Part shown: one piece after another, positions 10,640 to 21,656 of the stretch | Numbering within the stretch: position 1 is the stretch's first letter | Layout: each line of letters begins with the position of its first letter | NCBI GenBank assembly: GCA_030867875.1 | Contig: JAOWCC010000807.1 | Span: 186,001-250,000 of the forward strand | Reading direction: 5' to 3' | From: Actinernus sp. WN-2022 | Lineage: Eukaryota > Cnidaria > Anthozoa > Actiniaria > Actinernidae | Length of the DNA stretch: 64,000 nucleotides | Translations under genes and position numbers: made by a program | Notes under the pieces: model-generated | Database searches by the model: none | Seen by the model: only the letters and a program-made list of their open reading frames with translations | Told to the model about the DNA's origin: nothing

Positions 10640-11150
10640 ATATCTCCTTGGTGTTTAAGGGTGATATTAGGAGTAGGACAACTGACTAGCAAGGGCAGCA
10701 GTCCCCATAACTCCTTCAATGGTGTTTAAGGGTGATTAGGAGTAGGACAACTGACTAGCAAGGGCAGCAGTTCTCCTATTGTTAATCGTCGTAATTTTAA
10801 TAGTTCGTGGCAAGTCGTTCATAGTTCATTTATGGGACTGATTAGCAAGGGCAGCAGTCTCCCAATCTCTCCTTGGTGTTTAAGGTTGATTAGGAGTAGG
10901 ACAACTGATTAGCAAGGGCAGCAGTTCTCCTATTGTTACTCATTGTAATTTTAACAGTCCATGGCAAGTTGTTCATAGTTCATTTATGAAATTTATGGGA
11001 CTGATTAGCAAGGGCAGCAGTCTCCCAATCTCTCCTTGGTGTTTAAGGTTGATTAGGAGTAGGACAACTGATTAGCAAGGGCAGCAGTTGTCCTATTGTT
11101 ACTCATCGTAATTTTAGCAGCTCATGGCAACTATGTTGCATATTCATAGT
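10640..11150 (+). repeat. Tandem repeats at YR-element 3' end
   Basis: Units of roughly 55-175 bp built on GATTAGGAGTAGGACAACTG and AGCAAGGGCAGCAG, repeated seven times with alternating spacers (GTTTAAGGGTGATTAGGAG and CATAGTTCATTTATG). It lies between the recombinase and the right end, where Ngaro/DIRS elements hold their split repeats. Confidence 0.75.
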
Positions 11151-11526
11151 TTGTATTTTAATTGACATTTTGTGGACTGATTAACAAAGACTGAAAGTTT
11201 CATGTTAAATTTGTTGTTTGCCATACATTTTTCTCTGGTGTTAGTGCTGCATTTCCTTTGGGTGGGGCAGCATCATAATTTCATCATGATGCTTTTGGCG
11301 TGTATTTTGCCCTTCACCTTTACTGGGCTAAAATATTATATCATATTGTGAAGATTTTATGTCTGACAATTTTATTATTCAATAAAAGCGGCTTTGGGTT
11401 TCTGCCCTCAGCCATTTTACTCCAAAGCTCTTGTGTGCATATTGCTTATTTGTTGCCCAGTAAACGAGCTCAGTCAATGCAGCAGTAAGATTGTGTAATG
11501 TATGGTATAACACAAGGGGAAAAACA
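11151..11526 (+). other. YR-element 3' tail
   Basis: No ORF of note. The right end is fixed by the match of 11,527 onward to 28,847 onward. Confidence 0.4.
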
Positions 11527-12579
11527 TAAAAATTCATTTTCTATACCTTTCTATACAAACCCTCTAAAAACCTAGTAACCTAACTAGAATTAGAATTCTC
11601 ATTGTGTTGTCTCCTAGATACTATTTAATACTTAGGTGTTAGGGTATACAATTATAGAATACTCCGCCTGTCAAAATATCACTTAAAACTGTTCCAAAAC
11701 TGTGCCAAATTCCCCATTATAGTGCAGGTGTGTGTAGTTTCGTTCTATGAATGACTTTTGGTCGAAAATGGTTAGAGTTTTTTTTATTTCAGGGTTAGGT
11801 TTTTAGAAGGTTTATATGAAAATTTGAGAAAATGAAATATTAATGGCCAATTTCGGGGTATTCAAGTATGGGAAATAGTAATATCCAATTCAAATTGCTG
11901 TCGTTAAATGTTCGAGGGATTAGTTCTTTTGAAAAAACGAAAAACAAAAATTCACTTGGCTTAAGAAACAAAAAACAGGCATAATATTTTTACAAGAGAC
12001 TTAATATATGGTTCGAAAGATGTGGTGGCTGCTTGGAAAAAGCAATGGAGCGGTGAAAGTTTATTCTGCCATGATTCGCAACATAGCCAAGGAATCTATC
12101 TTAGTAAAGAAAGAAATAGATTTTAATATATAAGTTAAATTCAATTATCGAATGTTAAAATGGCAGAAACATTATTTTAAACGCAGTAGTACAGGACTCT
12201 CCCTTGTTACTTGTTAATCTATATAAAGCTTTTCAATGATCTGGTAGACATTTGGAGAATACGAAACTCTGACCAAAAACGGTTTACTTGGAGGCAAAAT
12301 AGACCGCTTATACAGCGGCGTTTGGACTTTTAGCTCATGAGTGACTCTATACAAGAGGATGTTGAAGGCGTTGACATTCTAACAGCTGTTAAAACTATGC
12401 TAAGTCTAAACGGCCTTGAGAAACAAAATCGAGGTCCGGCTTTTTGGAGATACAACACGAGTCTGTCAGAAGATACTACGTAGATCTAATAAAGAAACAG
12501 TATTGTAAATGGTTAGAACAGTTCAAGGATATAACAGATGAACGTGTATTATAGATGTGATTAAATATAAGATAAGACA

Positions 12580-12913
12580 GGAGGGAGGGTACTCAGAATA
12601 TTTTTGGGTAGGGGTGTGCCGCGGAGACCTCACAACCCTGACCCTATCCCAGACCTAAAAATGCCGTTTACCACATCCTATTCCAGACCTAAACCATAGA
12701 TTCATACTCAATTACACTACGAAATCCGTTGTTTTGTTTTGTTTTAAGCACTAGCATGGTGTCAACGACAAGTATATCAAAATCCATACCCTTGCCCAGA
12801 CCAAAGCTGTAAAAAGGATACCCTATCCCAGACCTCGTCAGCTCAAAAACCACACCCTATCCCGCGGCACATACCCGTATAGCCCATATAAGGGAGTAAA
12901 CCCCCCTCCCTCC
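12580..12913. mobile_element. GGAGGGAGGG-ended MITE, 334 bp (empty of CR1)
   Basis: Imperfect terminal inverted repeats: GGAGGGAGGG...TACTC...GTGTGCCGCGG on the left; on the right the inverse of CCGCGGCACATACCC...GAGTAAACCCCCCTCCCTCC. The inside has repeats of CCCTATCCCAGACCT. It is the empty-site counterpart of 30,392-33,965, where a LINE interrupts the same MITE. Confidence 0.75.
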
Positions 12914-13343
12914 AGAAAATGGCACGAGAGTGGAGAAAGAAAATTAATCACATTGAAGCTAAACTCGCTATTAGCGAGGACAATTGCGCCATTCACCATC
13001 AAAAGAAATTACTAAAAGATTAGAATGTAAAATCTGAATGTGAACAATTGTACGATTATATAACTCAAGTGAGGAATTATTCTAAGGTCCCGTACTAATT
13101 GGAATGAAAAAGGTGAAACAAACTCGAAGTATTTTTTAAACTTAGAGAATAGTAAGAAAAACGACTGTTTACGTAAGATATTTACACAACATGGGACACT
13201 TACAGCTGATCCAAAGAAAATCATGAATGAAATGGAGGATAAATAATCTTATTTCGAATTAATGTCTACGATTGGCTTATTTAGTAGACACTCTGGTCTT
13301 AAGGTTAATAATTAAAAAACCGAAGTTATTAGCTTGGGTTCAA

Positions 13344-13533
13344 TTTTAGTATATACCACACCAGTGAAGATCACTTTTCGCGCGCTCTGATTGGCTACTC
13401 AAACAGTGAATATGATTCCATATTCACCTCCGAGCAAAGCAGCGATCATCTCGCGCACGTTTTGTCCATTTGACAGTAAATAAAATAACTATTTGGTGCT
13501 GGCTATTCACCTGGAGTGTGGTATATACTAAAA
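13344..13533. mobile_element. MITE with TTTTAGTATATACCACAC TIR, 190 bp
   Basis: 18-bp inverted ends at 13,344-13,361 and 13,516-13,533. Just outside the right end is a short hairpin (TTCACCTCCACTTCGGTGAA). It lies in the LINE relic and is absent from copy b. Confidence 0.7.
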
Positions 13534-14469
13534 AATATATTCACCTCCACTTCGGTGAATGATTGTTATCTACAAAATTAATCAAAATAGTAGGCGTGCA
13601 TTTTTCTTATAAAATTTAAATATGTGGAAATGGAGGGGCCTTACTCTAATTTGCAAGATTCAAATTGTCAAAACGTTCGCCATCCCATTTTTTTTATTTA
13701 CAGCACCTGCAATAAGCATTGATAAAAATGCTATCAAAGAGCTAAATAAGGCGCATTATACGATTTTATTTGTTTAGGTTAAAAGGCTGACACTTATTGG
13801 AGACAAAGGGTAGTCTCAGAGGCCTTAAGATGCCACACATTGAATCTATCATTAAAACACAGAGAATGATGTGTACGAAAAGATATGCTGAAAACTACCC
13901 CGCATACTGGAAACTTATCTGTGCACTCCTGGGGCCGGGTTATTTTAACCTAGATAAACAGCTCAATAAAGTTGGTAGCAATTTCTTGTTATACTGTAAT
14001 CAGTTTTGAGTTAGATAAACTACCTGGTAAACTCTCTCTTTTCTTTAAAGAATGTATACTAGAAGCTTGGTCCATATTTATTTATCCTAATCCCACAATA
14101 TATGAAGACATCAAGATAGAGATAATCTGGAAAAATAGATTGATCTGTGCAAATACAAAATCACTATATAAAAGTAAGTTAATCAAGCATGGGATTATTA
14201 GAATTGATAACTTGATAAAATTAAGATAAATGATAAATACAAAAATCTAAACTGAAATTAAATGGACGTTAATGGTAATTATCAAACTCATTAATAATTA
14301 ATGAAGCAAAAACAAACGAAATCACCGACAAATAAGTGATGTTTAAATCTGCTAGAGATTTCGTCCTGATTTGCATAAACTTTTGCTTCGATTTTCTCGG
14401 CCAAAATAAGTCGTATCGCCAAAGTAACTGAAAACATGACTCTCTACATCTAGACATTTGATAAGTCCG

Positions 14470-14568
14470 ATAAAGAATTAATTTCTGTGCTTTATGGGAT
14501 TTACAAACTCTCGCTTTCAGCTAGCTCGAGTTTGTAAATCCCACAAAGCACGGCCACACATTCTTTAT
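14470..14568. repeat. 99-bp palindrome
   Basis: Left arm GTGCTTTATGGGATTTACAA (14,487 on) pairs with right arm TTGTAAATCCCACAAAGCAC (to 14,551), one mismatch in 24 bp. Outer blocks ATAAAGAAT (14,470-14,478) and ATTCTTTAT (14,560-14,568) also pair. The same palindrome stands at 34,797-34,895; units 1, 3 and 4 keep only the right half. Confidence 0.8.
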
Positions 14569-15562
14569 ATATTAATTAAAGAAGCTATTCCGCAAAAAAA
14601 ACGAGGACAATCATTAGGAATAGACATGTTTATGTAGAAATTGAAAAGTTTCAATTTAATCTAAATCTCTGTTTCGGTGGAGAAGATTCCTACGTACGTG
14701 AAAAACCTAGTTGCGAGGAAAATTTATAGCTTCTTGATTTCAATAATTCCGGTAGTTTCTACTATACCTTTGATTGAAAAAAAAATCACTTATTGCTTTG
14801 AAATGTGGCATTAAATTCCCAAACTAGAGAATTTCAGTATAAGTTTTTAAATCGGCTAATTTATACTAATCTTACTCTTTTGAAAATGAAAATTGTTGAC
14901 TCTTCATGTCTAGACTCCTCATGTCTATTTTGGAATTTTGGAACTGATAAAGGCTAACCTAATTTGGTCCTTTAACCTAAGTTAAGCAATCAATAAAGAA
15001 AAAAAATGTTCTAAGATGTATCTAAACTACTAACGGAATTTATTTGGAGACAATATAGGTTTTTTTTGTTTTTTTATTTTGAGTTGTAATTAACCGTCCT
15101 TTTTTTGTTGTTGTTGCAATAGTATTATGTATTATCCGAGTGTCAATATAGGTTATTATACTATCTCATTGTTTTGTAAGTCATAGTAGCGTATAGTTGT
15201 TATAGTTTGTAAGGTAATTATTGTCAAAATAGTAATAAACATGTTATTAAAAACATAAAAAAGAAGACGCTTCTCCGATAACAGAGCCTTGGGTATGATG
15301 ACTAAGGTATGACCGGAACCATTCAACACACATACAATCAAGACTAATAGGCGCTAACCCCAAGCCAGGTGTACGGTGCTTTCCTGCCATTTATACCGAC
15401 AGGATAACCTTTAATATGTTTTTAATTGTACTCAAATGTACTGGAAAAACCCACATATTTATGTTTTCCAAATAATTCAAAGTTTGAAGTTTAGAATTAA
15501 TGCCAAGTCGCTACAGATCTATCGTGTCCACAAAATCATGTTTTATTTACTTCCACACGTCT
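14569..15562. pseudogene. LINE tail relics and A2 3' flank
   Basis: Contains the zf-RVT relic of the L1-like LINE in a shortened form (14,735-15,000; the Cys/His block is deleted and a GACTC/TCATGTCTA duplication is left). The CR1-like RT scrap (about 15,270-15,400, minus) and the AT-rich 3' flank of A2 follow. No functional gene. Confidence 0.55.
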
Positions 15563-16576
15563 CTATTGTTGCTGCCCATTACCGTTAAAGTGCAGCCATT
15601 TCCTCAAAAGCAGAATAGCATTTCTTCGAATGTCACTCAAACGAAAACAATACAAAATGGGATTCAAAGTTGAGTTCGCAAATATGAGTGGAAATAAGGT
15701 ATTTTTAGCTCTCCTAATTGCCTGTGCCGTTTCACCTTTGGATATAGGTGTATTCCACATTAAATTTGCTATACCGTATGGCAAAAAGCAAAGAATGAAT
15801 AGAGCTATCACACATCCCATAGTTATTACTGATTTCCTGAACTTTGCAATGTTAATGTTTGTGTTTATTCCTTGACCCTGGGCGTTTATTTGTATTGTGT
15901 GGCGCCTTAAAATCGATGCAATCCTTACATTACAGTAGATCAATGCAAATATAATAACAAAACACAAAGTTACCAATGCAGTTACATAAATCACGGGGAA
16001 TATTTTAAGAAACAAGATCCGCCAGACTGTTACCACAACGGATATCAACCAAAGTAACAATACAAACATCACAATTCGGCCCTTAGTGACAACCTGATTG
16101 TACCTTAGATGTAGACTTATAGCAAGGTATCTTTCCACTGAGATTGCTGAAATACAGCAGGCTGAAAAGCAGGAAAATAACATACCAAACGATTCGGCTA
16201 GAACAGCAACAGGACAAAAAACATCACTATAGAAACTATTTTTGGTCTCTATCGGTGAACCAAATGAAGATAGTCCTATTTCTGATGATTTGTAGACGAC
16301 GAACAATGGCTGTGCAACAAGACCGACTCCAAGATCCGCCATAGCCAAACTGAAGAGGAGGTAGTTTGATGGAGTGTGGAGTGATGGAGTTTTCCAGATC
16401 GTTAGAAGCACGACACCATTCCCCAAAGTTGCCGTCAATGAAAAGATTGCGTTCATAACACACGAAGCGATAAGAGAAGAATGAACTTCTCGTATACGTC
16501 CATAGTGATCCAAAGAAGTTCGATGATAGAGACATTTAGGAAATGATGTCATATTTTGCAGGCTTGTCAAATTCAT
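15563..16576 (-). CDS. Type A rhodopsin-class GPCR, copy 2 (intact, 337 aa)
   Basis: Single-exon seven-transmembrane receptor at the plasma membrane, expected to signal through G proteins; the ligand is unknown. Two N-glycosylation sites lie in the N-terminus (N2, N8). TM1 has GN (N53), TM2 LAMAD (D81), TM3 starts after C121 and ends ERY (148-150), TM4 has W176, TM6 has CFLP (263-266), TM7 has NPILY (305-309), and the tail is short (HFNGNGQQQ). Extracellular loop 2 is very short and has no Cys to pair with C121; there is no Pro in mid TM5. Both are known in the MECA group (melanocortin, cannabinoid, adenosine-like), so I place it near that group with caution. A 92-codon upstream frame stops in the GPCR start codon (ATGA). 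Confidence 0.92.
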   Translation of the reverse strand: MNLTSLQNMTSFPKCLYHRTSLDHYGRIREVHSSLIASCVMNAIFSLTATLGNGVVLLTIWKTPSLHTPSNYLLFSLAMADLGVGLVAQPLFVVYKSSEIGLSSFGSPIETKNSFYSDVFCPVAVLAESFGMLFSCFSACCISAISVERYLAISLHLRYNQVVTKGRIVMFVLLLWLISVVVTVWRILFLKIFPVIYVTALVTLCFVIIFALIYCNVRIASILRRHTIQINAQGQGINTNINIAKFRKSVITMGCVIALFILCFLPYGIANLMWNTPISKGETAQAIRRAKNTLFPLIFANSTLNPILYCFRLSDIRRNAILLLRKWLHFNGNGQQQ

Positions 16577-17322
16577 TTCTTTGAATGTATATTTGTAGCC
16601 GGTGTTGATACTGATGCTAGTGTGCTTATTTGTTGATATATGACTGAAACCGGGTCTCTAGGACTGATGTGCCTGAAGATTTGAGTACTTTGTGAGTTTA
16701 GAATGAAGCGGAAGGACCAATAGTTCTGCCAAACAAAGAAGTCCGGATCTTGATTGAAATCATGCATGCAGTAAGGTCTTATAAAGTACAGCGAGGGACG
16801 TGAAATAGTGGGCCTCTCCTCTTCCTGACAGCTATTACAAGTTACAAACATTAAATGGGAGTTTTATATTCTTCCTGCTCTTGATGTTAAATTAAAGTAT
16901 AGTCGTTATCGCACATGGAACAGGTCTATCAACAAACCAAGGTTCAAGGGTCTTTATGTTTTACACTATTTACAAGTAGGTATGAAATTTGACATACGAT
17001 TATGCAGGAGTCAACTTAAATCCCGACTCCCACCCCCGGGACAGACAGGGGATTATAGGGCGTTTGAAGGGATTTGATACAAGAGTTATAGGCATTGGAA
17101 ACTATTGGTATACGTTGGTTAGGTTCAGCGGTAATTCTCAAGGCTGATTGATCGCTGAGCACTCTTGCGGGAAATCGCAGGTGAGTTTGTCATTTAAATC
17201 TTTGAATTTGTAATTAAGATTTAGGCTTTTTAAAAGTGGAGTAATATGCCCACAGGAAGCCCACTCAAAGGAGTTGTACAGGTTTATATACCTAAAAGTC
17301 AATTGAATAAAAGTCATTCAAA
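16577..17322. other. Spacer between A2 and divergent ORF
   Basis: Copy of 3,623-4,362. Holds the minus-strand upstream frame 16,573-16,851, and the TATA-like TTTATATACC 30-40 bp before the + strand ORF. Probably promoter sequence for both genes (inference). Confidence 0.4.
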
Positions 17323-17580
17323 ATGAAAACCTTGTGGTTCATTTGCACGAATTTGGTATGCTTATTTGGTATTTTCTTACTGTTTTGGGTACCAGAAGTC
17401 GAACCCGCACCTTCAACCCGCTCCTTCTACCCGAACCCGCACCTTCCCGCGACCCTCGACCCGCGACGTTTAGTCAAACTCCAGTTTAGATGGCAAAGTG
17501 GCTCTATACATCGTTCAGTCGTGCCAACAAAATTGTTTTTGTCGTTATCAATTAGATTCGTCTATTATCAGTGTTTCTAG
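17323..17580 (+). CDS. Small ORF with predicted signal peptide, copy 2
   Basis: Encodes 85 aa. Residues 1-20 are identical to copy 1, followed by FWVPEVEPAPSTR, then RSFYPNPHLPATLDPRRL; relative to copy 1 two residues are inserted in frame. After VVPTK the two copies part: this one runs on 16 residues. The repeated ACCCG-rich DNA explains much of the Pro/Arg content, so coding is uncertain. Orientation is head-to-head with the intact A2 receptor. Confidence 0.42.
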   Translation: MKTLWFICTNLVCLFGIFLLFWVPEVEPAPSTRSFYPNPHLPATLDPRRLVKLQFRWQSGSIHRSVVPTKLFLSLSIRFVYYQCF

Positions 17581-18104
17581 AACTGTTGAAATGTAGCCAT
17601 TTCTTCAGTTAGAAGCAGAATAGCTTCGAATTTCATTCAAACGCAAACAATTGCATGACATGATGCATTCAAAGATTAGTTGACGAACGGGAGTGCAAGT
17701 AACCTGAGGGGAGTGGAACTAGATTGGAAATAGAACGCCAAGGGGATCGTGGAAAATGTTTCCAAATTGCTATCATTTTTTCTAAGTAAAGCCTGCATGC
17801 ATCGGCACGAGTTAAAAACGGAAATATATTAGAAAAAACAGTAAATCTTTTTATAGTGTTTCCAATTTACAAATGTACAACAAATCTCCCAGTTTAAAAA
17901 GGGCACTTGATGACCGAAGATTGCTCTAACGGTAAGTAAACTGCATCAAGCGACATTTCATTCAAATCTTGCCCTCGTGGCACATTTATTGGTTATGTTA
18001 CTCTTTATGCCAGGTGTATATCTTTAAGTTAATGCAACGCTTATAGAACCTTCAACCGGTGCTCCGTAAATTACTGATTAAAACTATTGTGTCGATAATT
18101 GCTA
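17581..18104. other. Unit 3' spacer, copy 2
   Basis: Near-identical to 4,573-5,141. No gene seen. Confidence 0.45.
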
Positions 18105-18473
18105 ATTTCACATTTTGAGGAGCGTTTTGCGGCACTAATGATCTTCCTAGTACTCCGTTTGCGGTTTTAGAAAAAGATTTCAAAATGGCTTGAATTTTTC
18201 TTTTATGTTAATTTGGAAATAAATTTATAAAGAAGAAAGAAACTAAGAGAAAAACGAACGTACAAACGAACGAAAGAATGTACTTTTTGCATGTACTTTT
18301 CTGCGAAGACTGGTATTTAATTTCTATTCCGAAACATTCGTATTTATATTTTGTTATTTTTATTGGCCCGGAGGATTGATTCATGTTCTCTAAACGTCAA
18401 TTGTTAAACTATAATGATATCAGTAGTATGTCTGGAAGTATCAAGGCAAGCCCGTTGCCTATCAAAGAACATA

Positions 18474-18545
<72 letters not shown>

Positions 18546-18659
18546 GCCACTAGTGACAGCACGCAAACATAAGGATTCCTTTATTTAAATCTTTTAACCT
18601 TTATCTATGAAGAACATGTTTGTTACTTTGGCAACCATTTGCGAATGCATGAACTATCT
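18105..18659. other. Unit leader spacer, copy 3
   Basis: Same as 1-518 except for an expanded (AT)n tract. Confidence 0.5.
18476..18541. repeat. (AT)n microsatellite
   Basis: About 66 bp of nearly pure AT dinucleotide; other units have only 14-18 bp at this place. Confidence 0.95.
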
Positions 18660-19500
18660 GCAGCTGATCATTAGAAAGCCAAGTGGCTTAAAACATCAGT
18701 CATGTCCATAAAATCATCACAACTGTTACACAGTATGGTAAAAGGCAAAGAACAAATAAAGCTGTTACATACCCCATAGTTATAACTGATTTTCTAAACT
18801 TTGCGATATTAACATTGTGTTTATACCTTGAATCTGGGCGTTTATTTGTAATGTGTGGCGTCTTAAAATTAATGCGATCTTAATATTATAGTAAACCACT
18901 ACAAACACCAGAATAAAAAGCAAGTTTACCGTTGGCACTAGTAAATATTTATCATGAGATATATGAAAAAAGACAGGCCAGACAGTTACTGTCGCGGCTG
19001 TCAGCCAAAGTAACGATACATATATTTTAACTCGGCCCTATAGTGACGATCTGATTGTACATTAGATGCAGGCTCATAGCAAGGTATCTTCCCACTGATT
19101 ACTGTAATACAGCATACTGAAAAACAGGAAAAAAGTACACCAGGTGAGTTAGCAAGAATTACGGTTGGACAAAATACATTGCTAAATAATATATCTCTGC
19201 TCTTAATTGGCAAGTCAGATGCAGATAGTTCTATATTTCAAATGTTTTGTCAGTGTTTTGTAGGCAACGAACAATGGCTGTGTAAACAAGACCAACTCCA
19301 ACATCCGCCATAGCCAAACTGAAGAGGAGGTAGTTTGATGGAGTGTGGAGTGATGGAGTTTTCTAGATCGTTAGAAGACGACACCATTCCCTAAAGTTGC
19401 CGTCAATGAAAGGGTTGCGTTCATAATACACGAATCGAAGCGATAAGAGAGTAATAAACGTCAGGTATAATCAAAAGTACGTGGGAAAAATCAGCGAATA
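18660..19500 (-). pseudogene. Type B GPCR pseudogene, copy 3
   Basis: Keeps TM3 to TM6 sequence in broken frames (18,690-19,213) and the N-terminal end near 19,440. Has the common 2-bp deletion (ACTGATTAC on +) and a further base loss in the TM6 frame near 18,815 (ATTGTGTTT against ATTGGTGTTT). Confidence 0.85.
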
Positions 19501-19559
19501 TGCAGTGAATCCAGATCAAACACGTTCGAATTCGCCGACTCAGTGACTTCATGAATTAG

Positions 19560-20640
19560 GATTTCTCTTTGTTCCCCCTTTGTTCTCTTTCAGCCAGCTC
19601 GAGTTTGTAAATCCCATAAAGCACGGCCACTCATTCTTTATATATTACTTAAAGAAGCTATTCCGCAAAAAAACCCGAGGACAATCATTAGGAATAGACA
19701 TGTTTATGTAGAAATTGAACAGTTTCAATTTAATCTAAATCTCTGTTTCGGTGGAGAAGATTCCTACGTACGTGAAAAACCTAGTTGCGAGGAAAATTTA
19801 TAGCTTCTTGATTTCAATAATTCCGGTAGTTTCTACTATACCTTTGATTGAAAAAAAAATCACTTATTGCTTTGAAATGTGGCATTAAATTCCCAAACTA
19901 GAGAATTTCAGTATAAGTTTTTAAATCGGCTAATTTATACTAATCTTACTCTTTTGAAAATGAAAATTGTTGACTCTTCATGTCTAGACTCCTCATGTCT
20001 ATTTTGGTATTTTGGAACTGAAAAAGGCTAACCTAATTTGGTCCTTTAACCTAAGTTAAGCAATCAATAAAGAAAAAAAATGTTCTAAGATGTATCTAAA
20101 CTACTAACGGAATTTATTTGGAGACAATATAGTTTTTTTTTGTTTTTTTATTTTGAGTTGTAATTAACCGTCCTTTTTTTGTTGTTGTTGCAATAGTATT
20201 ATGTATTATCCGAGTGTCAATATAGGTTATTATACTATCTCATTGTTTTGTAAGTCATAGTAGCGTATAGTTGTTATAGTTTGTAAGGTAATTATTGTCA
20301 AAATAGTAATAAACATGTTATTAAAAACAAAAAAAAGAAGACGCTTCTCCGATAACAGAGCCTTGGGTATGATGACTAAGGTATATGACCGGAACCATTC
20401 AACACACATACAATCAAGACTAATAGGCGCTAATAGGTGTACGGTGCTTTCCTGCCATTTATACCAACAGGATAATCCTTTAATATGTTTTTAATTGTAC
20501 TCAAATGTACTGGAAAAAAAACATATTTATGGCTTGTTTTCCAAACTCATTCAAAGTTTGAAGTTTAGAACTGATTAATGCCAAGTCGCTACAGATCTAT
20601 CGTGTCCACAAAATCATTTTACTTTTACTTCCACACGTCT
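19560..20640. pseudogene. LINE relics between B3 and A3
   Basis: Right half of the palindrome (about 19,589-19,640), shortened zf-RVT relic (19,795-20,060) with the same internal deletion as 14,735-15,000, CR1-like RT scrap (20,330-20,470, minus) and the 3' flank of A3. Confidence 0.6.
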
Positions 20641-21656
20641 CTATTGTTGCTGCCCATTACCGTTAAAGTGCAACCATTTCCTCAAAAGCACAATTGCATT
20701 TCTTCGAATGTCACTCAAACGAAAACAATACAAAATGGGATTCAAAGTTGAGTTAGCAAAAATGAGTGGAAATAAGGTATTTTTAGCTCTCCTAATTGCC
20801 TGTGCCGTTTCACCTTTGGATACAGGTGTATTCCATATTACATTTGCTATACCGTATGGCAAAAAACAAAGAATGAATAGAGCTATCACACATCCCATAG
20901 TTATTACTGATTTTCTGAATTTTGCAATGTTAATGTTTGTGTTTATTCCTTGACCCTAGCGTTTATTTGTATTGTGTGGCGCCTTAAAATCGATGCAATC
21001 CTTACATTACAGTAGATCAATGCAAATATAATAACAAAACACAAAGTTACCAATGCAGTTACAAAAATCACGGGGAATATTTTAAGAAACAAGATCCGCC
21101 AGACCGTTACCGCAGCAGATATCAACCAAAGTAACAATACAAACATCACAATTCGGCCCTTAGTGACCACCTGATTGTACCTTAGATGTAGACTTATAGC
21201 AAGATATCTTTCCACTGAGATTGCTGAAATACAGCAGGCTGAAAAGCAGGAAAATAACATACCAAACGATTCGGCTAGAACAGCAACAGGACAAAAAACA
21301 TCACTATAGAAACTATATTTGTTCTCTATCGGTGAACCAAATGAAGATAGTCCTATTTCTGATGATTTGTAGACGACGAACAATGGCTGTACAACAAGAC
21401 CGACTCCGAGATCCGCCATAGCCAAACTGAAGAGGAGGTAGTTTGATGGAGTGCGGAGTGATGGAGTTTTCCAGATCGTTAGAAGCACGACACCATTCCC
21501 CAAAGTTGCCGTCAATGAAAAGATTGCGTTCATAACACACGAAGCGATAATAGAAGAATGACCTTCTCGTACTATACGTTCATAGTGATCCAAAGACGTT
21601 GGATGATAGAGACATTTAGGAAATGATGTTATATTTTGCAGGCTTGTAAAATTCAT
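20641..21656 (-). pseudogene. Type A GPCR, copy 3, single frameshift
   Basis: Reads as the intact type A gene from the start (MNFTSLQNITSFPKCLYH) to HTIQINA in intracellular loop 3. There a one-base deletion (CCCTAGCG at about 20,954 against CCCTGGGCG) gives RVKE and a stop. Downstream, TM6, TM7 (NPILYCFR) and the tail are intact in the next frame (20,641-20,898). It is either a young pseudogene or an assembly error in a short G run; no other lesion is seen. Confidence 0.88.

Larger units (their letters stand above)
6846..11526 (+). mobile_element. Degenerate DIRS/Ngaro-like tyrosine-recombinase retroelement
   Basis: A 4.7-kb insertion whose limits are given by the empty site in unit 5 (GTATTAAAAATTC at 28,841): flanks rejoin with a shared TAAA. 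In order on + it carries an SGNH-hydrolase-like ORF, a 126-bp direct repeat with many mini-hairpins, a gag-like ORF, a short RT remnant, a tyrosine recombinase and a tandem-repeat 3' region. Every ORF has stops or frameshifts, and most of the RT/RNaseH is deleted. DIRS or Ngaro placement rests on the RT and YR remnants plus the hydrolase, which is known in Ngaro-like elements of some animals. Confidence 0.75.
11531..14480 (+). pseudogene. L1/Tx1-like LINE relic, copy a (unit 2)
   Basis: Decayed ORF2 of an L1/Tx1-clade LINE. Endonuclease pieces: FTWLKKQKTGIIFLQET and SKDVVAAWKKQWSGE (about 11,940-12,110); DIWRIRNSDQKRFTWRQNRP and IQRRLDFWLMSDSIQEDVE (12,240-12,480). Then REWRKKINHIEAKLAISED and WNEKGETNSKYF (12,920-13,250), and C-terminal HIESIIKTQRMMCTKRYAEN and KLPGKLSLFFKECILEAW (13,797-14,228). 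The RT palm is missing. It is interrupted by MITEs at 12,580-12,913 and 13,344-13,533. It is collinear with copy b in unit 5. Confidence 0.75.
5142..18104. repeat. Tandem array unit 2 (long form)
   Basis: Same order as unit 1, but the B-A interval is stretched to about 9 kb. It keeps a long L1/Tx1-like LINE relic and received a 4.7-kb tyrosine-recombinase element. Contains an intact type A gene and a complete copy of the small secreted ORF. Confidence 0.85.

Noticed and set aside
15563..16576. Assignment of the type A receptor to a named melanocortin, cannabinoid or adenosine receptor
   Set aside because: Only general features (no loop-2 Cys, no TM5 Pro) agree; ligand-pocket residues typical of a named subtype were not recognised.
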